Positions 34,561 to 47,169 of a DNA stretch of 64,000 nt are shown piece after piece. Within the stretch, counting starts at the first letter, position 1, and every line of letters starts with the position of its first letter. The notes below the pieces were generated by a model. The model saw only the letters and a program-made list of their open reading frames with translations. It did not search any database and was not told the origin of the DNA. The DNA lies in assembly GCA_001600875.1 (NCBI GenBank), contig BCLD01000009.1, forward strand, positions 905,534-969,533. The letters run 5' to 3'. The DNA is from Solicoccozyma terricola (taxonomy: Eukaryota > Basidiomycota > Tremellomycetes > Filobasidiales > Piskurozymaceae). The position numbers and the translations under genes are program-made.

Positions 34561-36370
34561 TCAGTTCTCCACCTCGTCCACATCCATACGGTCATCGTCG
34601 CCTCCACCTACATCAGCAGCGTTGACGACCTGTTTGCCCAGACGCGAGCTGCCGGTCGCAGCACCACGCTGCCTCGCCCTGCTCGGGGTTGCCAGCGCCG
34701 ACGTCGACACTGCTACAGGAATCTCTGGTAGTGTTGTCGTACTGGCAGGTTCAGGCGGGGATGATGAGCGGGACTTGGGCGCAGGGTTGAAGTAGTTGCA
34801 TCCTGAGGCGATTCCGGGTTGGGGGGGCCGCGCGGGGGGGGGGGGGGGGGAGGAAGGGAGGAAGGGAGAGTCAGCTATGATGTTTCAACAGACGCCCCGA
34901 CAGAAGGCGACTCCCTACTCACGAGGACAAATCCACTCTGTCAATGATCACAAGCAAAAGGTGATGAAGCGCGGAATAAATCAAAGTTTTCGGTTTCCAC
35001 CAGACACACTCACGAGTCTTCTCCCACTCCTCCTTCCCACCTCCAACCAGTCCATTATGGCGGAAACACCCGCCACAGACTAGTGCATATTTCGTGTGGG
35101 CCGCTTGAGCTACCCATATGGAAACCGGAAAATGATCAGTGACCGATGACCCCCCACGATTCGCCGATGTGTGCATGAAATGACCCTTACAAGGATCTTC
35201 TCCCATCAATTTGTCTGCCATATGATCTAACACATCGCCAATGAAGGGACCGTCAGAAGGGACCGTCAGAATATGGACCAAGAGGATCTTGCGCGCGACG
35301 TTCACACTCACCATACCACTTCTTCTGCGGCGTAGGTAAGACAGGTTGTAGTTGACTCTGCTGAAGCATCCGCAGTTGTTGAATCTGTTCCGGTGACAGA
35401 GAAGCTTCGACTGTTTTTAATTTGCAATGTCACGATTAGAAATTCCCTCGTGATCAAAAGATTAAAATCCCGGCTCTTCTCACTTGACTTGATCAAGGGT
35501 GTAGCTGGACTGCCAGCCGGACCGATTGCAAGAGATGTTCCCAAATCAGTAGGTGAAGCATTAACAGGTGTTGTGGCCATCCGTCCACCCGGTTGCAGTC
35601 GTGATGCGGGACTCGGTGAATCTTGTGCTTGTCGACGGGTAGTAGGACGTTGAGAAGGTGTGGGTGTAGACTGCGTTTCATTTAAGCATCGCGATGTTGT
35701 CAACTAATGATATCTTGCCAGGATTTTTAATATGTATCATTGTACTCACCGAAGGAGCTTCATCATCGAAACGATCGATCAACTCTTTCGTCTTGTAGAA
35801 ATTATTGCTCTTCTTGATATCCTCGATGCATGTATGTTGCTTATTAAGGAGGACACGAAGGTGGGTTTCCTCTTTGCCACGTTGAACGGTGTAAAAGTAC
35901 CGGAGGACACGATTGCAACCTATCAACCTGTTACCAAGCAAACATGGAAAGTTTAGACGCGAGCGACACAATCATCAACCAGTCTCATATTCCGCCAATA
36001 CTCACCCTAATGGCGACAACAACGTCAACCCGGTGCCAACCACTTGCGTCATCACATCGTCCCTGTGCATACCTACTAGACCCCATGGCACACCACCAAG
36101 CCACCACACCGCCGTCCATACGATCCAAAGCAACGCTCCATATACGTTGAGTAATAACATGTACCGCCGCTCTCGGAGACGAATCTCGGACAGATTTGTC
36201 TTTGCGTCACTGATCTCGGTGGAGAGACGGGAGAGGATGGTTTCATAGTCTGGTGGGCTGGTCTGCGTGAGGGGTGGCGTCGTGGGGTTGGGGGTGGTGG
36301 GTGGGGTGGTCAGCGAAGGGGAGTTGGTTATGCGTGAGAAGCGCTTCTAGCGTTGCTTACGCTGCGCCAT
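34561..36370 (-). CDS. LNP1: Lunapark family ER-junction protein
   Basis: Stabilises three-way junctions of tubular ER. Exon 1 is only 10 nt (36361-36370); joined to exon 2 it reads MAQHYETILSRLSTEISDAK. Two membrane segments follow, MLLLNVYGALLWIVWTAVWW and a second around VLRYFYTVQRGKEE. Then comes the coiled-coil signature IKKSNNFYKTKELIDRFDDE, typical of Lunapark. The C-terminal Lunapark zinc ribbon is HTKYALVCGGCFRHNGLVGG with the second pair WICPRCNYFNP, whose last exon starts near 34799. The tail is Ser/Thr/Asp-rich and ends DDRMDVDEVEN, TGA at 34561-34563. The last intron contains a long G/C homopolymer (about 34836-34852). It shares its promoter region with OST4. Confidence 0.92.
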
Positions 36371-36945
36371 GGATTGAGATATGAGAATAGACCCATAGCA
36401 GGCTGTGAAGGGGTTGCCGGAAGCGATGACACCTGGCTCCTGGCTCCTGTGATGTTGAGGGATGAATAGATGATGTTGGTTGCAGTGGACAGCTCGCGTC
36501 ATGGAGTGAATCACGTGACAGTTGAGTTGAACCCAACCTCACCACCACCACCACCACCACCACCACCACCGAGCACCCCTCCATACTCTCTCCATCAACC
36601 ATTCATCCACACCAGACTGTGCAGATCCACGGCTGTAGAGTGCGTACATGCTCGCTCATATCATATCACCGTCTTCGTATAAGCTGACCATACACCGCTC
36701 GACAGGAACTAAAGCTCGTCGGCTTGGGACAGACCACGACGTGGCGTGAACCCTTTCGAGCTCACTCCAACACACGAAGCAGCCGTACTCGTTGGTGCAC
36801 ATACAAACGGTAGAGCTCCATCCACTGTTGACTCCAGAACCTGATCGGTGAGTTCCTACTACGTCAGAACTAAGGACCCGGGAGACTGAGTCTGTCTACT
36901 GCCAAACCAGCTCTTCCCACCACACATCCATCAACCACCCTGACC
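36371..36945. promoter_or_regulatory. Divergent promoter LNP1 / OST4
   Basis: 575 bp with CACGTG at 36512-36517 (142 bp upstream of the LNP1 ATG) and a CCA microsatellite at about 36538-36570. A likely 5' untranslated intron of OST4 runs from GTGAGT near 36850 to CAG at about 36909. Confidence 0.5.
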
Positions 36946-37062
36946 ATGATCTCCGACGACACCCTCACCAACATCGCCAACGGTCTCGGAGTGACTGCCA
37001 TGTTCCTCATTGTAGCGTATCACTTTGTAGATGTCAACGCGAAGAGGATGCAACAGAAGTAG
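36946..37062 (+). CDS. OST4: Oligosaccharyltransferase subunit OST4 (38 aa)
   Basis: Tiny single-span subunit that holds the Stt3-Ost3/6 part of the ER oligosaccharyltransferase together. The open frame of 39 codons reads MISDDTLTNIANGLGVTAMF, then LIVAYHFVDVNAKRMQQK and a TAG at 37060-37062. Length (yeast OST4 has 36 aa), the M-I-[ST]-D-x-x-L start, one hydrophobic helix and the YH-x-VD end match the family. It has no intron in the coding part. The ATG is preceded by a Pyr-rich leader ending CCTGACCATGA, a good context. Confidence 0.93.
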   Translation: MISDDTLTNIANGLGVTAMFLIVAYHFVDVNAKRMQQK

Positions 37063-37232
37063 ACTGCGCAGGATCCGTAGACGTCCTTTTTGTTCCCGTT
37101 TGTTCTCGTGTCGATATATTGACATCGTTTGGAAAATCGCATACATCTCTATGAATACGATCATACATGATGGCAAAGCAGACATCACAATGTCTAAAAC
37201 GTCCAGCAAGACCTCATTCCCGCCATCCCCAC

Positions 37233-39801
37233 TCATATAGCCCACTCTGGCTGCGGCGACGCCTCCTCCACACCTCCACCAACCTCCATGCCTTCATCCT
37301 GCTCCACCTGACCCAGCACATTTTCCAACACTCCCGCATGTGTAGCTTGCCATACCGGATCAATCATCCAATCTGCAGATGGCATCGCACGTGGCGCCAG
37401 GTCCCGCAATGGGTTCCGGCGGAATCGAGGATGAGCGGGAGCGAAGAAATGTTCAGGACTGATTTTCCGGAGAACAACAGGGTACAACCTGTCCAATGTA
37501 CTCCATAGATCGAACAGGATTTGACTCTGCCATTGAGGTGATCTGAGCTCGAGGACGACTTTCGCTTCTAGATCGACACCAGGGAGCTGCATCGTCGCTT
37601 GCTGCTGAAAGTCTGCCGGGTCATCATCGTCATCAGAATGTTCGCTGATAGGGGAGAGGGCCGGGTCGTCAGATCGGCGTGTATATACTTTCCGTGACGT
37701 CCACATCCGTCTTCCTCACCTGCTCATGTAGTCGATACTGAAAACCGCATCGACATCCAAATTCGAGTGATTGCGATGCCATTCAGTCGCAAGGAAATCA
37801 TCAGACTGACGAGCTTTCTGTCGTCTCATAAGTTTCTGTGTGGATACCGTGTCGGTTAGCCAAAACGATCGTACAATACAGAGCAGAGTATAACCCGCAA
37901 TCACCTCCGCTCTCCTGCCCTTTCTCCTAGTCAATCGCTTGTGCCTCGCACCCTTCTCCTTGGCCACATCATCCGTTTGCCGTTTATACTTTTCGCACAA
38001 GTTTGTGAAGCTAGTCTTTGCCGAAATGAGAGCGAGCTTTGGGTCCCGATGTTCACTTGGGATTGGTCGGCCTTTGGGTTCGGGTGCTGGCGGCGCTCGA
38101 ACGACGGAGTTTGCAACCGCGACAATCCTGGTTTAGTAATCCCCCGAGTGTCAGGCGTGGAAAATAACAAACCGTGCCTCAAACTCTCGCACACTCACCA
38201 CTCCTGATTCTTCTCGTCGGCCTTTTTCAACCAATTCGGTACGTATCCCTTCCACTGCGCGATCTCGTCATCCAATGGCTCGTCTAGAAAAGTCATCGGC
38301 TTTCGGATCTGATCTGATATTCTTGGAGAGTCATGAGCGGATGGACTGTCATCATGTGCCATTCCATTCTCATCATGATGACCCTCGGTAGACGCTTGTT
38401 CCCTTGCCGCGGCTGCCGCTGCCGCTGCATTTCCTTGATTTTGGGCAGCCATGACGAGCTGCATGACCACCGCCGCGGCGTTCTCGTCACTCTGAGCTGC
38501 CGCTAGGTCGAGTCCATGTGATCCATCTTGTCCTGTAAAAGTCATATGACTGATGTCGTCAAGATTTGTAACTGAGAGAGACGGTATGTGGATGTCAGAT
38601 GCGGAAGTGTTGAGATGATGCGATGCTACGAGGGCCTGTGAGATGTCTGCTGCCATGGCGTTGCCATCTCGTGGTGTCTGCGCGGACAGGGACGTCGTGC
38701 CTGCCGGATGAAAGGTAGAATGAAGAGAGTTCTGTTCCGTGGGTTGAGACGGGCTGGGGTCGTGTGGATGGGGAAGCTAGGGGGGACAGGTCAGTTTTGC
38801 CCATTTCTTCCCCGCTAATCGAGGTGGAAGGACTCACTGGATCCTTCGGAGACCTGATGTCAAGTAACTGATACATTCTTCGCAATACAGCACGCTGTGA
38901 AATTCCAGTGACCGAGAGACCGTCAGCGTTGCATAACTCGTCCGTCCGAATCACAGTGACAACTTACATTCAACTCGAGCGTGTGTATCTTCTTCGCTTT
39001 TGGTGCTCGCACCTTGGGTATTGGTGACGATCTTCCAGTCTCATCATCCGCATCACCACGATCATCTCCTCCGCCAGCCTCATTCCCTCCTTTCCCCTTG
39101 TTTCTCTTCCTTTTCTTTTTCGGGGGCTGTTTGCTAGACGAAGCGACCGCATTGGAGTCATCCGTCACGCTCGTTGGCAAGAGGTTTGGATCTATATGAG
39201 CTGGATCAAACGCATAATTGGAGGCTGAGGCTAGAGTCTGAGAATCGGATAGGTGATCGGGATGGACTGTGAGCGGCATAGCCATCTGAGCAGCTTGCAG
39301 CATTTCCAGTGACGCAAAATGTTCTTCTTGCTGGCGCCGTTGTTGACGTTGTTCCTCCTGCTGTAACTGTTGACTCGACGTCTCGACATGATTCCCAGTT
39401 TGAGCGTGAACCTGGTCCAATGATGTCGTTCCGCCTCTAGGTTGTTTCTCCTGCTTCAGCTTCTTGATCGCTCCTTCTAGCTTCTGCATCCTCCGTAACA
39501 TCTTGCGGAGTGTGCTCGCGGACAGTTCCGCATCATCCGCGACGTCATCTGGATCTGTCTGAGCGAGCTGGTTGAATGCCTCGTCGTCAGAGTCGTTGTC
39601 GGAGGGTGGTTGGGTGTAGCCTGCAAAGTCCAACGAGGGGGAGTAGGGACGCTTGGAAGGTCCATGTTGATGATCTGGTGTGGACGAGTACTGGGAGTGG
39701 ATGGCCTGCTGCAAGAACTCGTGCGTTGTACTATGATCTACGTCGGAGTCATCCATGGTCGATGCAGGATGGGAGTGAGTGGAGTTCGGTGAAGGAGGCA
39801 T
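37233..39801 (-). CDS. Glutamine/alanine-rich, probably nuclear protein, unknown
   Basis: Not recognised. The start is uncertain: ATG 39801 (MPPSPNSTHSHPAST) or 39756 (MDDSDVDHSTTHEFLQQAIH); the second gives a more typical acidic start. The protein shows an acidic N-terminus, a coiled coil (ASTLRKMLRRMQKLEGAIKK, then Q/E/R runs) and a basic cluster PPKKKRKRNKGKGG that resembles an NLS. An Ala-rich helix and the conserved-looking segments FLDEPLDDEIAQWKGYVPNW and LALISAKTSFTNLCEKYKRQ follow. The C-terminal part includes LPGVDLEAKVVLELRSPQWQ and ends EEASPQPEWAI with TGA at 37233-37235. Five or so introns fit. CACGTG at 39881-39886 lies 80-125 bp upstream. It converges with OST4 (170 bp). Confidence 0.7.
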
Positions 39802-40023
39802 GCACTGGACTTTGCTTGGGTGAGAGTGAGAGCAATGCGAGATACGACGGGGTGGGATGGTTTTTTGGGCTGGCACGAGTCACGTGACACGCGATTGCCG
39901 CCACCGGTGAACAGGTGAGAGAGAGATGGTTCTAGTATAGGCCATCCCGTCATATATACATCGCCGCCCTCCTTCACCCCCGTCACTCCGTCTAGAACCT
40001 CTGGCACCGAGTACCATCTTGTT

Positions 40024-41977
40024 CTATACACCCTCTACAGGCGCAAGTCGGTACTTGAAGTCCTTGTAGTACTCCATTATAAGCTGGGAGGGGGAAGGGG
40101 ATGCGGGTCAGCAGGGGACCGACCATCCATCGACAGCTCATCCACACGCACCTCATTTGCCACCAATGTGATCACCGTGTGCGGTGCGATACGGAGGAAA
40201 TGTGCCGTCGTTCCTATACCGAAAAAAAAAAAAAAAAAAAGGTCCTGTCAATACCTCGTGTTAGCACCAGGGTCATTTCCCCCGTCACTCACCCTTGTAC
40301 CATCCAAAGAAACCCTCAGTCTTCAACGTCTTCCACAAGCAATCTATCGGGTTCTTGTAGAGCAAGCCCACCGTTTTCCCGTTTGGTCCACGAATGGTGG
40401 GCTCTGCGAGAACCAGGGGAGGAGTAAGCGGGGCATGATGCGACTCTGGCGGTCACAAGAGGGACTTACGGTTGTACATTCGTGTCAAGGCGGTATCTGC
40501 CGGTCTGAAAGAGGTTGTCAAATTCGTCAGTGCCGCATACTAAGGGCAAAAAAAGCATGCCTACTTCCACTCACTGCATCACGATACACTATCCGGTTGA
40601 TTGATGGCATCTTGTCAGAGCCGTTTTCAATAATAAAATACGACCCTACGCAATACTCACCACACAGATACCAGAAACAGAACTACTAGCGAGATAGGTC
40701 CAGTAGCTTGACTCCTTCAACCATCCATTACGGACGATCACGGACTTTGCGTAGTTGTATGATGGTAACTGGACGGACGAACCCTAATCGTATCCACCGA
40801 AACTCCATTTATCAGCTCTGACCAAGACTCGGAACGGACGCAGTCAGACCCGTACCATAGCAGTCCTCAAGATCGCAGCAGAGACACCTCGTCCCAGACC
40901 CTTTACGCCTTCCTCTTGGACGACACTTTGCAGAGCATGGAAAGCAGAGCGGTAGTTGTGTTGAGCTCCAACGGGAAGAGCGGGTGAGTATGCTTGTATA
41001 CGAGCCTTTATAAGGAACCTGAGGAAAGGTATATTTGATTGAAATCATCAGATTACCACCAAAGACTTGTCCAGGACGGATCGTCAACTCACAAAGGATT
41101 TCCAAGGGTTGCTACGAGGAAGCAAACGAAAGGAATCCAATCAGCTGTATGTTGGTACGATGTGCTTCAAAGGAACCTTCTCACCTCCTACAATACCACT
41201 TCCAGCTCCAGCCGCAATAGACGTCGCGAATACCTGCTCCTTGGGATCTCTCCCTATCGTTCTATTCATCCAATTCCTCAATGGCTCGTAGAATCCTAAG
41301 AAGGAAACGCGGGAAAGGGGAACATCAGTGATCGAGATGTTATCATGGGGCAAGTGATGTTTCTCACCTAGACGAGAGCCATTTAACAAAATCTAGCGTT
41401 TCAAGCGACTGATTAGTAACATTAACACGCATTTCCAGTCTCCTTCTCCCAAGATTCACCTGATACGCATACTGATGGACGTATTGATGTATCAGCCACG
41501 TTTGAGAGCCCTACGCTTGAGTACCATGAGCCTTCACGCCTGACTCACCGCTGGTCCGAGTCCTCTCTGTAGCCCTTTGATACCTTCGTTATGCCATGTT
41601 TTCTTGAACGCATCGAACACGTTCTTGTATACGCGTGGTTTATCACCTGCCTTGACGAGCTCTGCATCTAATTGCAGACGTGTTTTGAGCACCTGAGTAG
41701 GGAAGGAGAGCCGGCTGTTAGATGCTAATAGATGCTAATTCGTGCTTTGATATTGCTGAAACGGACCTCTGGGATATTGGCTGGAGGAAGAGTAGACCAC
41801 CGCATCAGGGCCACTTGCTTGGGAAATTATTAGAATGAGATACCGGGAAAACTCACAAACTGTCACGGCTGCACATCCTGCTAAACCACCGCAGAAGAAG
41901 GCTTCTGGTAGGGAGAGCGTCTGAGCGACGGGAATGGGAAGCGGTATCCCCGCGAGGGCAGACGAGGGTACTGTCAT
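40024..41977 (-). CDS. OAC1: Mitochondrial carrier of the oxaloacetate carrier (OAC1) type
   Basis: Inner-membrane SLC25 carrier; yeast OAC1 carries oxaloacetate, sulfate and isopropylmalate. Joined exons give the three-repeat carrier: SLPEAFFCGGLAGCAAVT, LKTRLQLDAELVKAGDKPRV, WHNEGIKGLQRGLGPA, then SRLGFYEPLRNWMNRTIGRD and KARIQAYSPALPVGAQHNYR. VVQEEGVKGLGRGVSAAILR, SSVQLPSYNYAKSVIVRNGW, LTRMYN, NPIDCLWKTLKTEGFFGWYK and FLRIAPHTVITLVANEV follow. The end is APVEGV with TAG at 40024-40026. The RVSAAILRT, SSVQLP and YNYAK patterns fit OAC1/SLC25A34-35 better than other carriers. About ten introns fit; one contains an 18-A run (about 40223-40240). The ATG at 41977 gives MTVPSSALAGIPLP. Confidence 0.88.
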
Positions 41978-43110
41978 GGGAGACGGTGATGCTGGGAGAC
42001 TTTTGATCGGAGGATGGCTCCAGTCGACGGTTACTGCCCGAGAGGAATTGGAATTCAATTCAAATGAAACTGCACCGCGGATCCCCAAGCGAAGCGAAGA
42101 CCACGACTCGATAATAATTTCCTGATTGATATGACAAGGATGAAGGATAACAAGGCGGGAGGTCGCTGCATCCCTGAATATATATACACGGCTCGAGACA
42201 ATGTAGAGGGTTCTCGCACCTTTCCAAAACTTGCTCCCTGCAAAAAGCAAGAGGCGCGTGGGAACCGCTGCGATAGGAGTTGGAGTTGACGCCTTTCGAC
42301 TCCTTCGATCGACTCGCAAAATCGTAAAACCCTAACCATTCAGAGGACGCTGCGTACTGCAAGCTAATTGCCTGGATAGCCCGGGGGGAGGAGGAGGAGG
42401 AGAATGATTGCAGACCTCCGGCGAATCACCCCAAGCTTGAAAGAGGCTAGGACATGAGCATCGGACTAACCTCTCTAATTGCGAGCCGCACCATTGACCC
42501 CCAAATTGCAGGACGGCAATATCGCCGTTGATTCTTATCTTCGATTCTAAAGGGCAAAATCGCTTCTCGGTGCGGTTGGAGCGATCGACATGGTGAAGCA
42601 GCGCGGTCTCGTTTCTGCTGAAACTCGAGATACTGTTGATTGGATACGCACATCGCCTACAAGGGCCGACGAATGAGGGGAAAGGGATGGAGGCGTCCAC
42701 TAGTGCCACAGACCAATTCACAGGGCACAAGCGTACATACCGCTCAACATGGTGCAGGATGTATTGATGCTACTACTTTCTGGGTCTGCCAAAGCAGCCA
42801 GCCACCGTTGACTAGAATGTTGTGAAGCTGTTGTCTTCGTTCACCGCTACCTTCACCGCTGTTTCCACAGCTGCGAGACATGCAACTTCTGAGCATTTCA
42901 TTCCCCGCCGGCGGATATCTTCCAGCGCGATTCGCCATATGCATGTCATGTCATGCAGTCATGCATGCCAGCGCGTTCGATGACGAGAAAGAGATAACGC
43001 TACCCTGTACGACGTTGCTATAATCGGGTTGAGTGTTCCTGTGCCGATATTTCGTTGTCCAGCCGTCAACCCCTTGACTGACGTCTCTCGAACCCCCCCG
43101 CGGCGGCGCG
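41978..43110. other. 1.1-kb spacer between OAC1 and the agmatinase relic
   Basis: Upstream regions of two diverging loci. It contains a GGA-rich stretch at about 42380-42400 and a TATATATA stretch at about 42175-42185. No other gene was recognised: open stretches on the minus strand near 42330-42730 have no domain and poor coding character. Confidence 0.45.
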
Positions 43111-44145
43111 ATGCTCTTGAGCAGTGCTCCTTTCGATACTGCTACTAGTTACCGCCCTGCTGCACGTTTCGGACCAAACGGTATCCGGCAAGGCAGTCAG
43201 CTCATAGGAGGATACAACAGGGTCCTCGGCGTCGATCCGTTCCAGAAGCTCTCCATAGGTATGTGGATACCCATTTTTTTTTATTTATTTTTCCAACACC
43301 CCCGAGCGAGCGATTTACCTAATCCTGTTCTTGCGTCGTTGGTTCCCTACAGTCGATTGCGGAGACGTCCCAATGACTCTCTTTTCGAATATCGATGCGC
43401 TCAATCAGCTCGAGGCCGGCTACCGAATCTCATCGCCAGAAACACCGTCAGCTTCGAGGATAGCGAGACTACGATCGATAAGAAAGCTAGACCGAGGGTA
43501 TTAACGCTAGGAGGGAGGAGATCACACTATTACTCTTCCTATTATGAGGGCGTTAGCGCCTGTGTATGGGCCCGGGGGGGGGGCGTCCGGAGCTGATTGG
43601 ATGGGGCGGCGGGGTATCTATCCCCTACAGAGTGATTCACTTTGACAGTCAATTGGGCACATGGGAAGGGGACGACGTGACGACTTTTACATTGGTTGGA
43701 AAGAAGGGATCATGTCATCCGATCGGAATGTTCATGTTGGAATCAAGTGCGTAATAAACTGTTTTTTCGGGGCGGTTTTCTTTTTATCCTGTTCTTTTAT
43801 CCTGTTCATCCTCGGCGAGGAAGGTATATAACTCGCGACACTTTTCTGCACAGGAATGGCATGTGGGATCGATTCAACCACACAGACGACGGGGACACGA
43901 TGGGTTTGCCTTTTCCCAGGATCTATGCCGAAGAGATTGAGTGAGTTAGAGCCCGAACTGGCGGAGACTCGTTTCAACGTGGACCTGTTCAGCGTTTTGC
44001 TAACTCCCCCCCCCCCCCCTCTTCTTCCCTTCAAACAGCGATATTGGTATTTCTGGGGTAATACAGCGGATAAGGGATAGAGTGGGAGATGATCCAGTCT
44101 ATATAACGAGACTCTCGATATTGACGTCGTAGACCCGAGTTTTGG

Positions 44146-44176
<31 letters not shown>

Positions 44177-44350
44177 TAAATGGGAACGTTTTCATAACGT
44201 AAAGGGGGAATCGCGTGCTTTGCGGCTTTTGATATAGCTCCTGCGACTGGGGAAGTGAGTTGTTTTTACTCTGCAGTTGGGGCTATGAGTATTACTGACG
44301 TCGTTGAAAGTCGCACCTGCTTATGACGAACGTAGCAGAGACTACGATCG
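43111..44350 (+). pseudogene. Decayed agmatinase-type ureohydrolase copy
   Basis: Arginase/agmatinase-family enzymes hydrolyse guanidino compounds with a Mn pair bound by a GGDH and a D-A/S-H-x-D motif. The 5' part is well preserved (APFDTATSYRPAARFGPNGI, LGVDPFQKLSIVDCGDVPMT, NIDALNQLEAGY). Then the frame is broken: one base seems missing near 43425, a 4-base AGGA insertion at 43516-43519 splits GG from DH (the DHTITLPIMRALAPVYGP stretch is in another frame), about 8 bases stand where 3 are expected at 44106-44113 before LDIDVVDPSF, and an extra A lies near 44308 before VAPAYDERS. The second metal motif reads DSQLG (43644-43658) in place of D-S-H-L-D, so two ligands are lost. Intron remnants keep CTAAC and CAG. 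The family is clear and the copy is inactive. Confidence 0.85.
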
Positions 44351-44876
44351 ATCTTTGCTGTCTCAATAGGCTACGAGTTTTTTTTTTGGGTCTTTGATGG
44401 CTTGGAAGGAGTTGTAGAGGACTGGTCACGATTCGGTCTTGGCTTGGAATGTATTAGAAAAGTTGTCATGTCATGGTATACAAATCGGTGGCGAAACGAG
44501 GGGATGACGGGGTGGTTGACAATTCGCCACAATCCAGGGCAAGCGCGAGAAATAATTGAGGGGGAATGGGATGTTGGATGTTTGACCCATGTTTTCGCGA
44601 TGAAATGGGCCGTAAATAGCGTGTGACTGCGGGGTGACGGGGGTTGGTGACGTTGTGCTGCACAATTGAATGCTGTTTGAGCTGCGAGGGACGGGGGGAG
44701 GGACGAGGGGATTTCAATTATTTCCCAACCAACGCGTCCGCGTCGTAATAGCCCCCCGAAAAATAAAAAAGAGGGAAGACGAAGGGCTGTGCAGTGTATC
44801 GATCTGTCCTGTTCTTGTTCATTCTCATCGTCTCCATCCACATCCACATACCCCATCTCCATCCACATACTTCATC
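44351..44876. other. Upstream region of the GPI glycoprotein gene
   Basis: 526 bp with an ACGCGT hexamer at about 44731, AT-rich near the left end and CCA/CAT-rich just before the ATG. No gene was recognised. Confidence 0.4.
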
Positions 44877-47169
44877 ATGCTCGCCATCACTTCCCTACTC
44901 TGTGCTACGATCCTCGCTGTTGGTGTGAATGGCCAAGTCACCGCGACGGGTACGATGGTGAGTGGGCGGTGGGCGGTGGGCGTGGTCGCGGTCGCGGTGG
45001 TCGCGGTCTTGGCTTTCGCTTGGCTGCTTGGCTGCGTTGCTTGGCTGACTGCTTGGCTCTATATCACACTCGACGTCATTCACAACCACCATCACCACCA
45101 CCACCACTAACCATCAACCAACCACCAACGATATCCCTCCCCCCCCATCATCAGGGTGTAACCAACCCCGCGGAACCGTCCCTCGGTACATCAGTCAATC
45201 AGACATCGTATGCTAGGTTGTTGAGTGTTAATAGCGTGGATGATTTGTGAGTCGGAGAGCGAGAGAGCGAGCCTAGCGAGCTTTATTCCGCGAGCGAAGC
45301 GAGCATTCCTGTCTTCTGTCTTTGCGGAGCGAAGACCAGGCTCCCGTCAGGGAGCTCTTCTTCCGCGAGCGAAGCGAGCATTCCTATCTTCTGTCTTCGC
45401 GGAGCGAAGACCAGGCTCCCGTCAGGGAGCTCTTCTTCCGCGAGCGAAGCGAGCATTCATCTCTTCTGTCTTCGCGGAGCAAAGACCAGGCTCCCGTCAG
45501 GGAGCTCTTCTTCTGCGAGCGAAGCGAGCATTCATCTCTGTCTTCGCGGAGCGAAGACTATTGTCTTGCGAGCAAGGCGAGCATTCATTCCTCTGTCTTC
45601 GCTCGCGATACGCTCTCAGAATACGTTCCTACGCTCGCCTACTCTCTTCTCTTGTTCGCGGAGCGATCGAGCAATACTCGCACTCCAGAGAGTATATGTC
45701 TTCGGACAAGGGAGAGGAAGGAAGACCGGGAGGCCCACTGATGGAAAATCATATCTTGTCGTTTTTACTTTTTCTTTCTTCCGCTGCTGATCTGAATTCA
45801 AAATACTGATCTTTCGTCCCTCCATCCACCTTTTTCCCGCTATCTTTACATCAGCTGCATCTTCGCTCCACCTGTCCCAAACTCCGTGATCGGTAACACA
45901 GAGACAGAAGAGGTAGCTTGGTGTGTTCGTGAGTTTTGGTTGTTGGTTTCGCATCGCATCGCACAACGGGGCAACACGGACTGATTCCGGAAATTTCATC
46001 GCCTGGGTTTTTTCAATTTCAAGAACCTCGAAATGACGCTCGTGTCATCCCAGATGGTACCCTCCAGGCCGTGCATTTTGTGAAAACACCTCTCTACGTC
46101 CAGGTTATGGGGTGAGTTGACTTGTCCCCCCCCCCCCCCCCTCGCGCGATACCTGTCCACTGACCACGCCACGCCCTCCTCAGATGGGGAGACTTTACCA
46201 AGCTCAACATTCAAACGGGCGATCAAGGTGGTGAACTCGATCCCCACGGTGCAACCGGTTTGGGTAACCCAATCGGAGGAAACGTAACTTCAAACGTAAC
46301 AGGTACCGACGTGCACTACGAAGAGTGGATGAAGTGAGTTGGTTAGGCCGGGGGGGGGGGGGCAAGTCGATGGATGCGATGGATGCTCATACTTCTACTG
46401 CAACTCATCAGCTACATGTCATACACCCAGTTCTGTATCCGTGTTTGTACCTCGGAGAACAGCACGTACTCTGCTGGTGAGTGGGAGAGCGCGGACGGGG
46501 GCGTCGTTCATAGCCTACTGCCATACTGATCGTACCCCAATCCACTCGCAGCCCTCGAATGCCAGCACACTCTTGACGAGATGGTGGGTTTTCTGCTCTC
46601 TTCGTCTTGGTCGAATCACCCCGCCGAAAATCGATTCTAACATAAACCCTCGGCCCTTTCCTTTTCTCCCTCGTGAACCGTGATCTAGGGTTGCCAATGG
46701 TGAGTCCATCTCAACACGGCTAAAATTCCCCACCACACCCTATCCTTTAGTCAAAACCTAACATTCCCCATCCAACTCTCACCACAGGGTCATGCCAGGA
46801 GACTACAGCCAGACCGGTTTCACATCATGTGATGCCGATTCTGCTTTCCCACCTGGTATTTACCCACAGGCAAACGGTTCCACTTCGACTTTTGCTCAGA
46901 GGTACACTGGTGAGCACGCCGAGTCTCTTCGTCGTCTCGTCGTAAGGTGAATGCTCATAATGGTTATTTTTTTCTTTTCTTTTTCATCGATAGGTTCTTA
47001 CACCGGCGCCGACGGAGCTACATCGTTGTTCACCGTTGGTGAAACCGTCACCCCGCAAACTCCATACTCCACCCCCGCTTCCTCCAACTGTGTGACCTAC
47101 TCCTCTGTCGGTAACGGTGAGTGATTGTGCCCTATCGCGATGGAGGCATTACCAAGATCTGAACCCCCT

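Noticed and set aside
42332..42730. Minus-strand gene upstream of OAC1
   Set aside because: Poor composition and no recognisable motif.
43111..44350. Functional agmatinase with unusual introns
   Set aside because: A 4-base insertion between GG and DH and the loss of two metal ligands cannot be explained by introns.
45254..45680. CRISPR array
   Set aside because: The units are directly adjacent with no unique spacers, the host is a eukaryote, and the array lies in an intron.
45225..45809. Open frame of about 190 codons across the 75-bp repeat
   Set aside because: It is open only because the period is divisible by three and the unit has no stop; it disagrees with the frame of the flanking exons.
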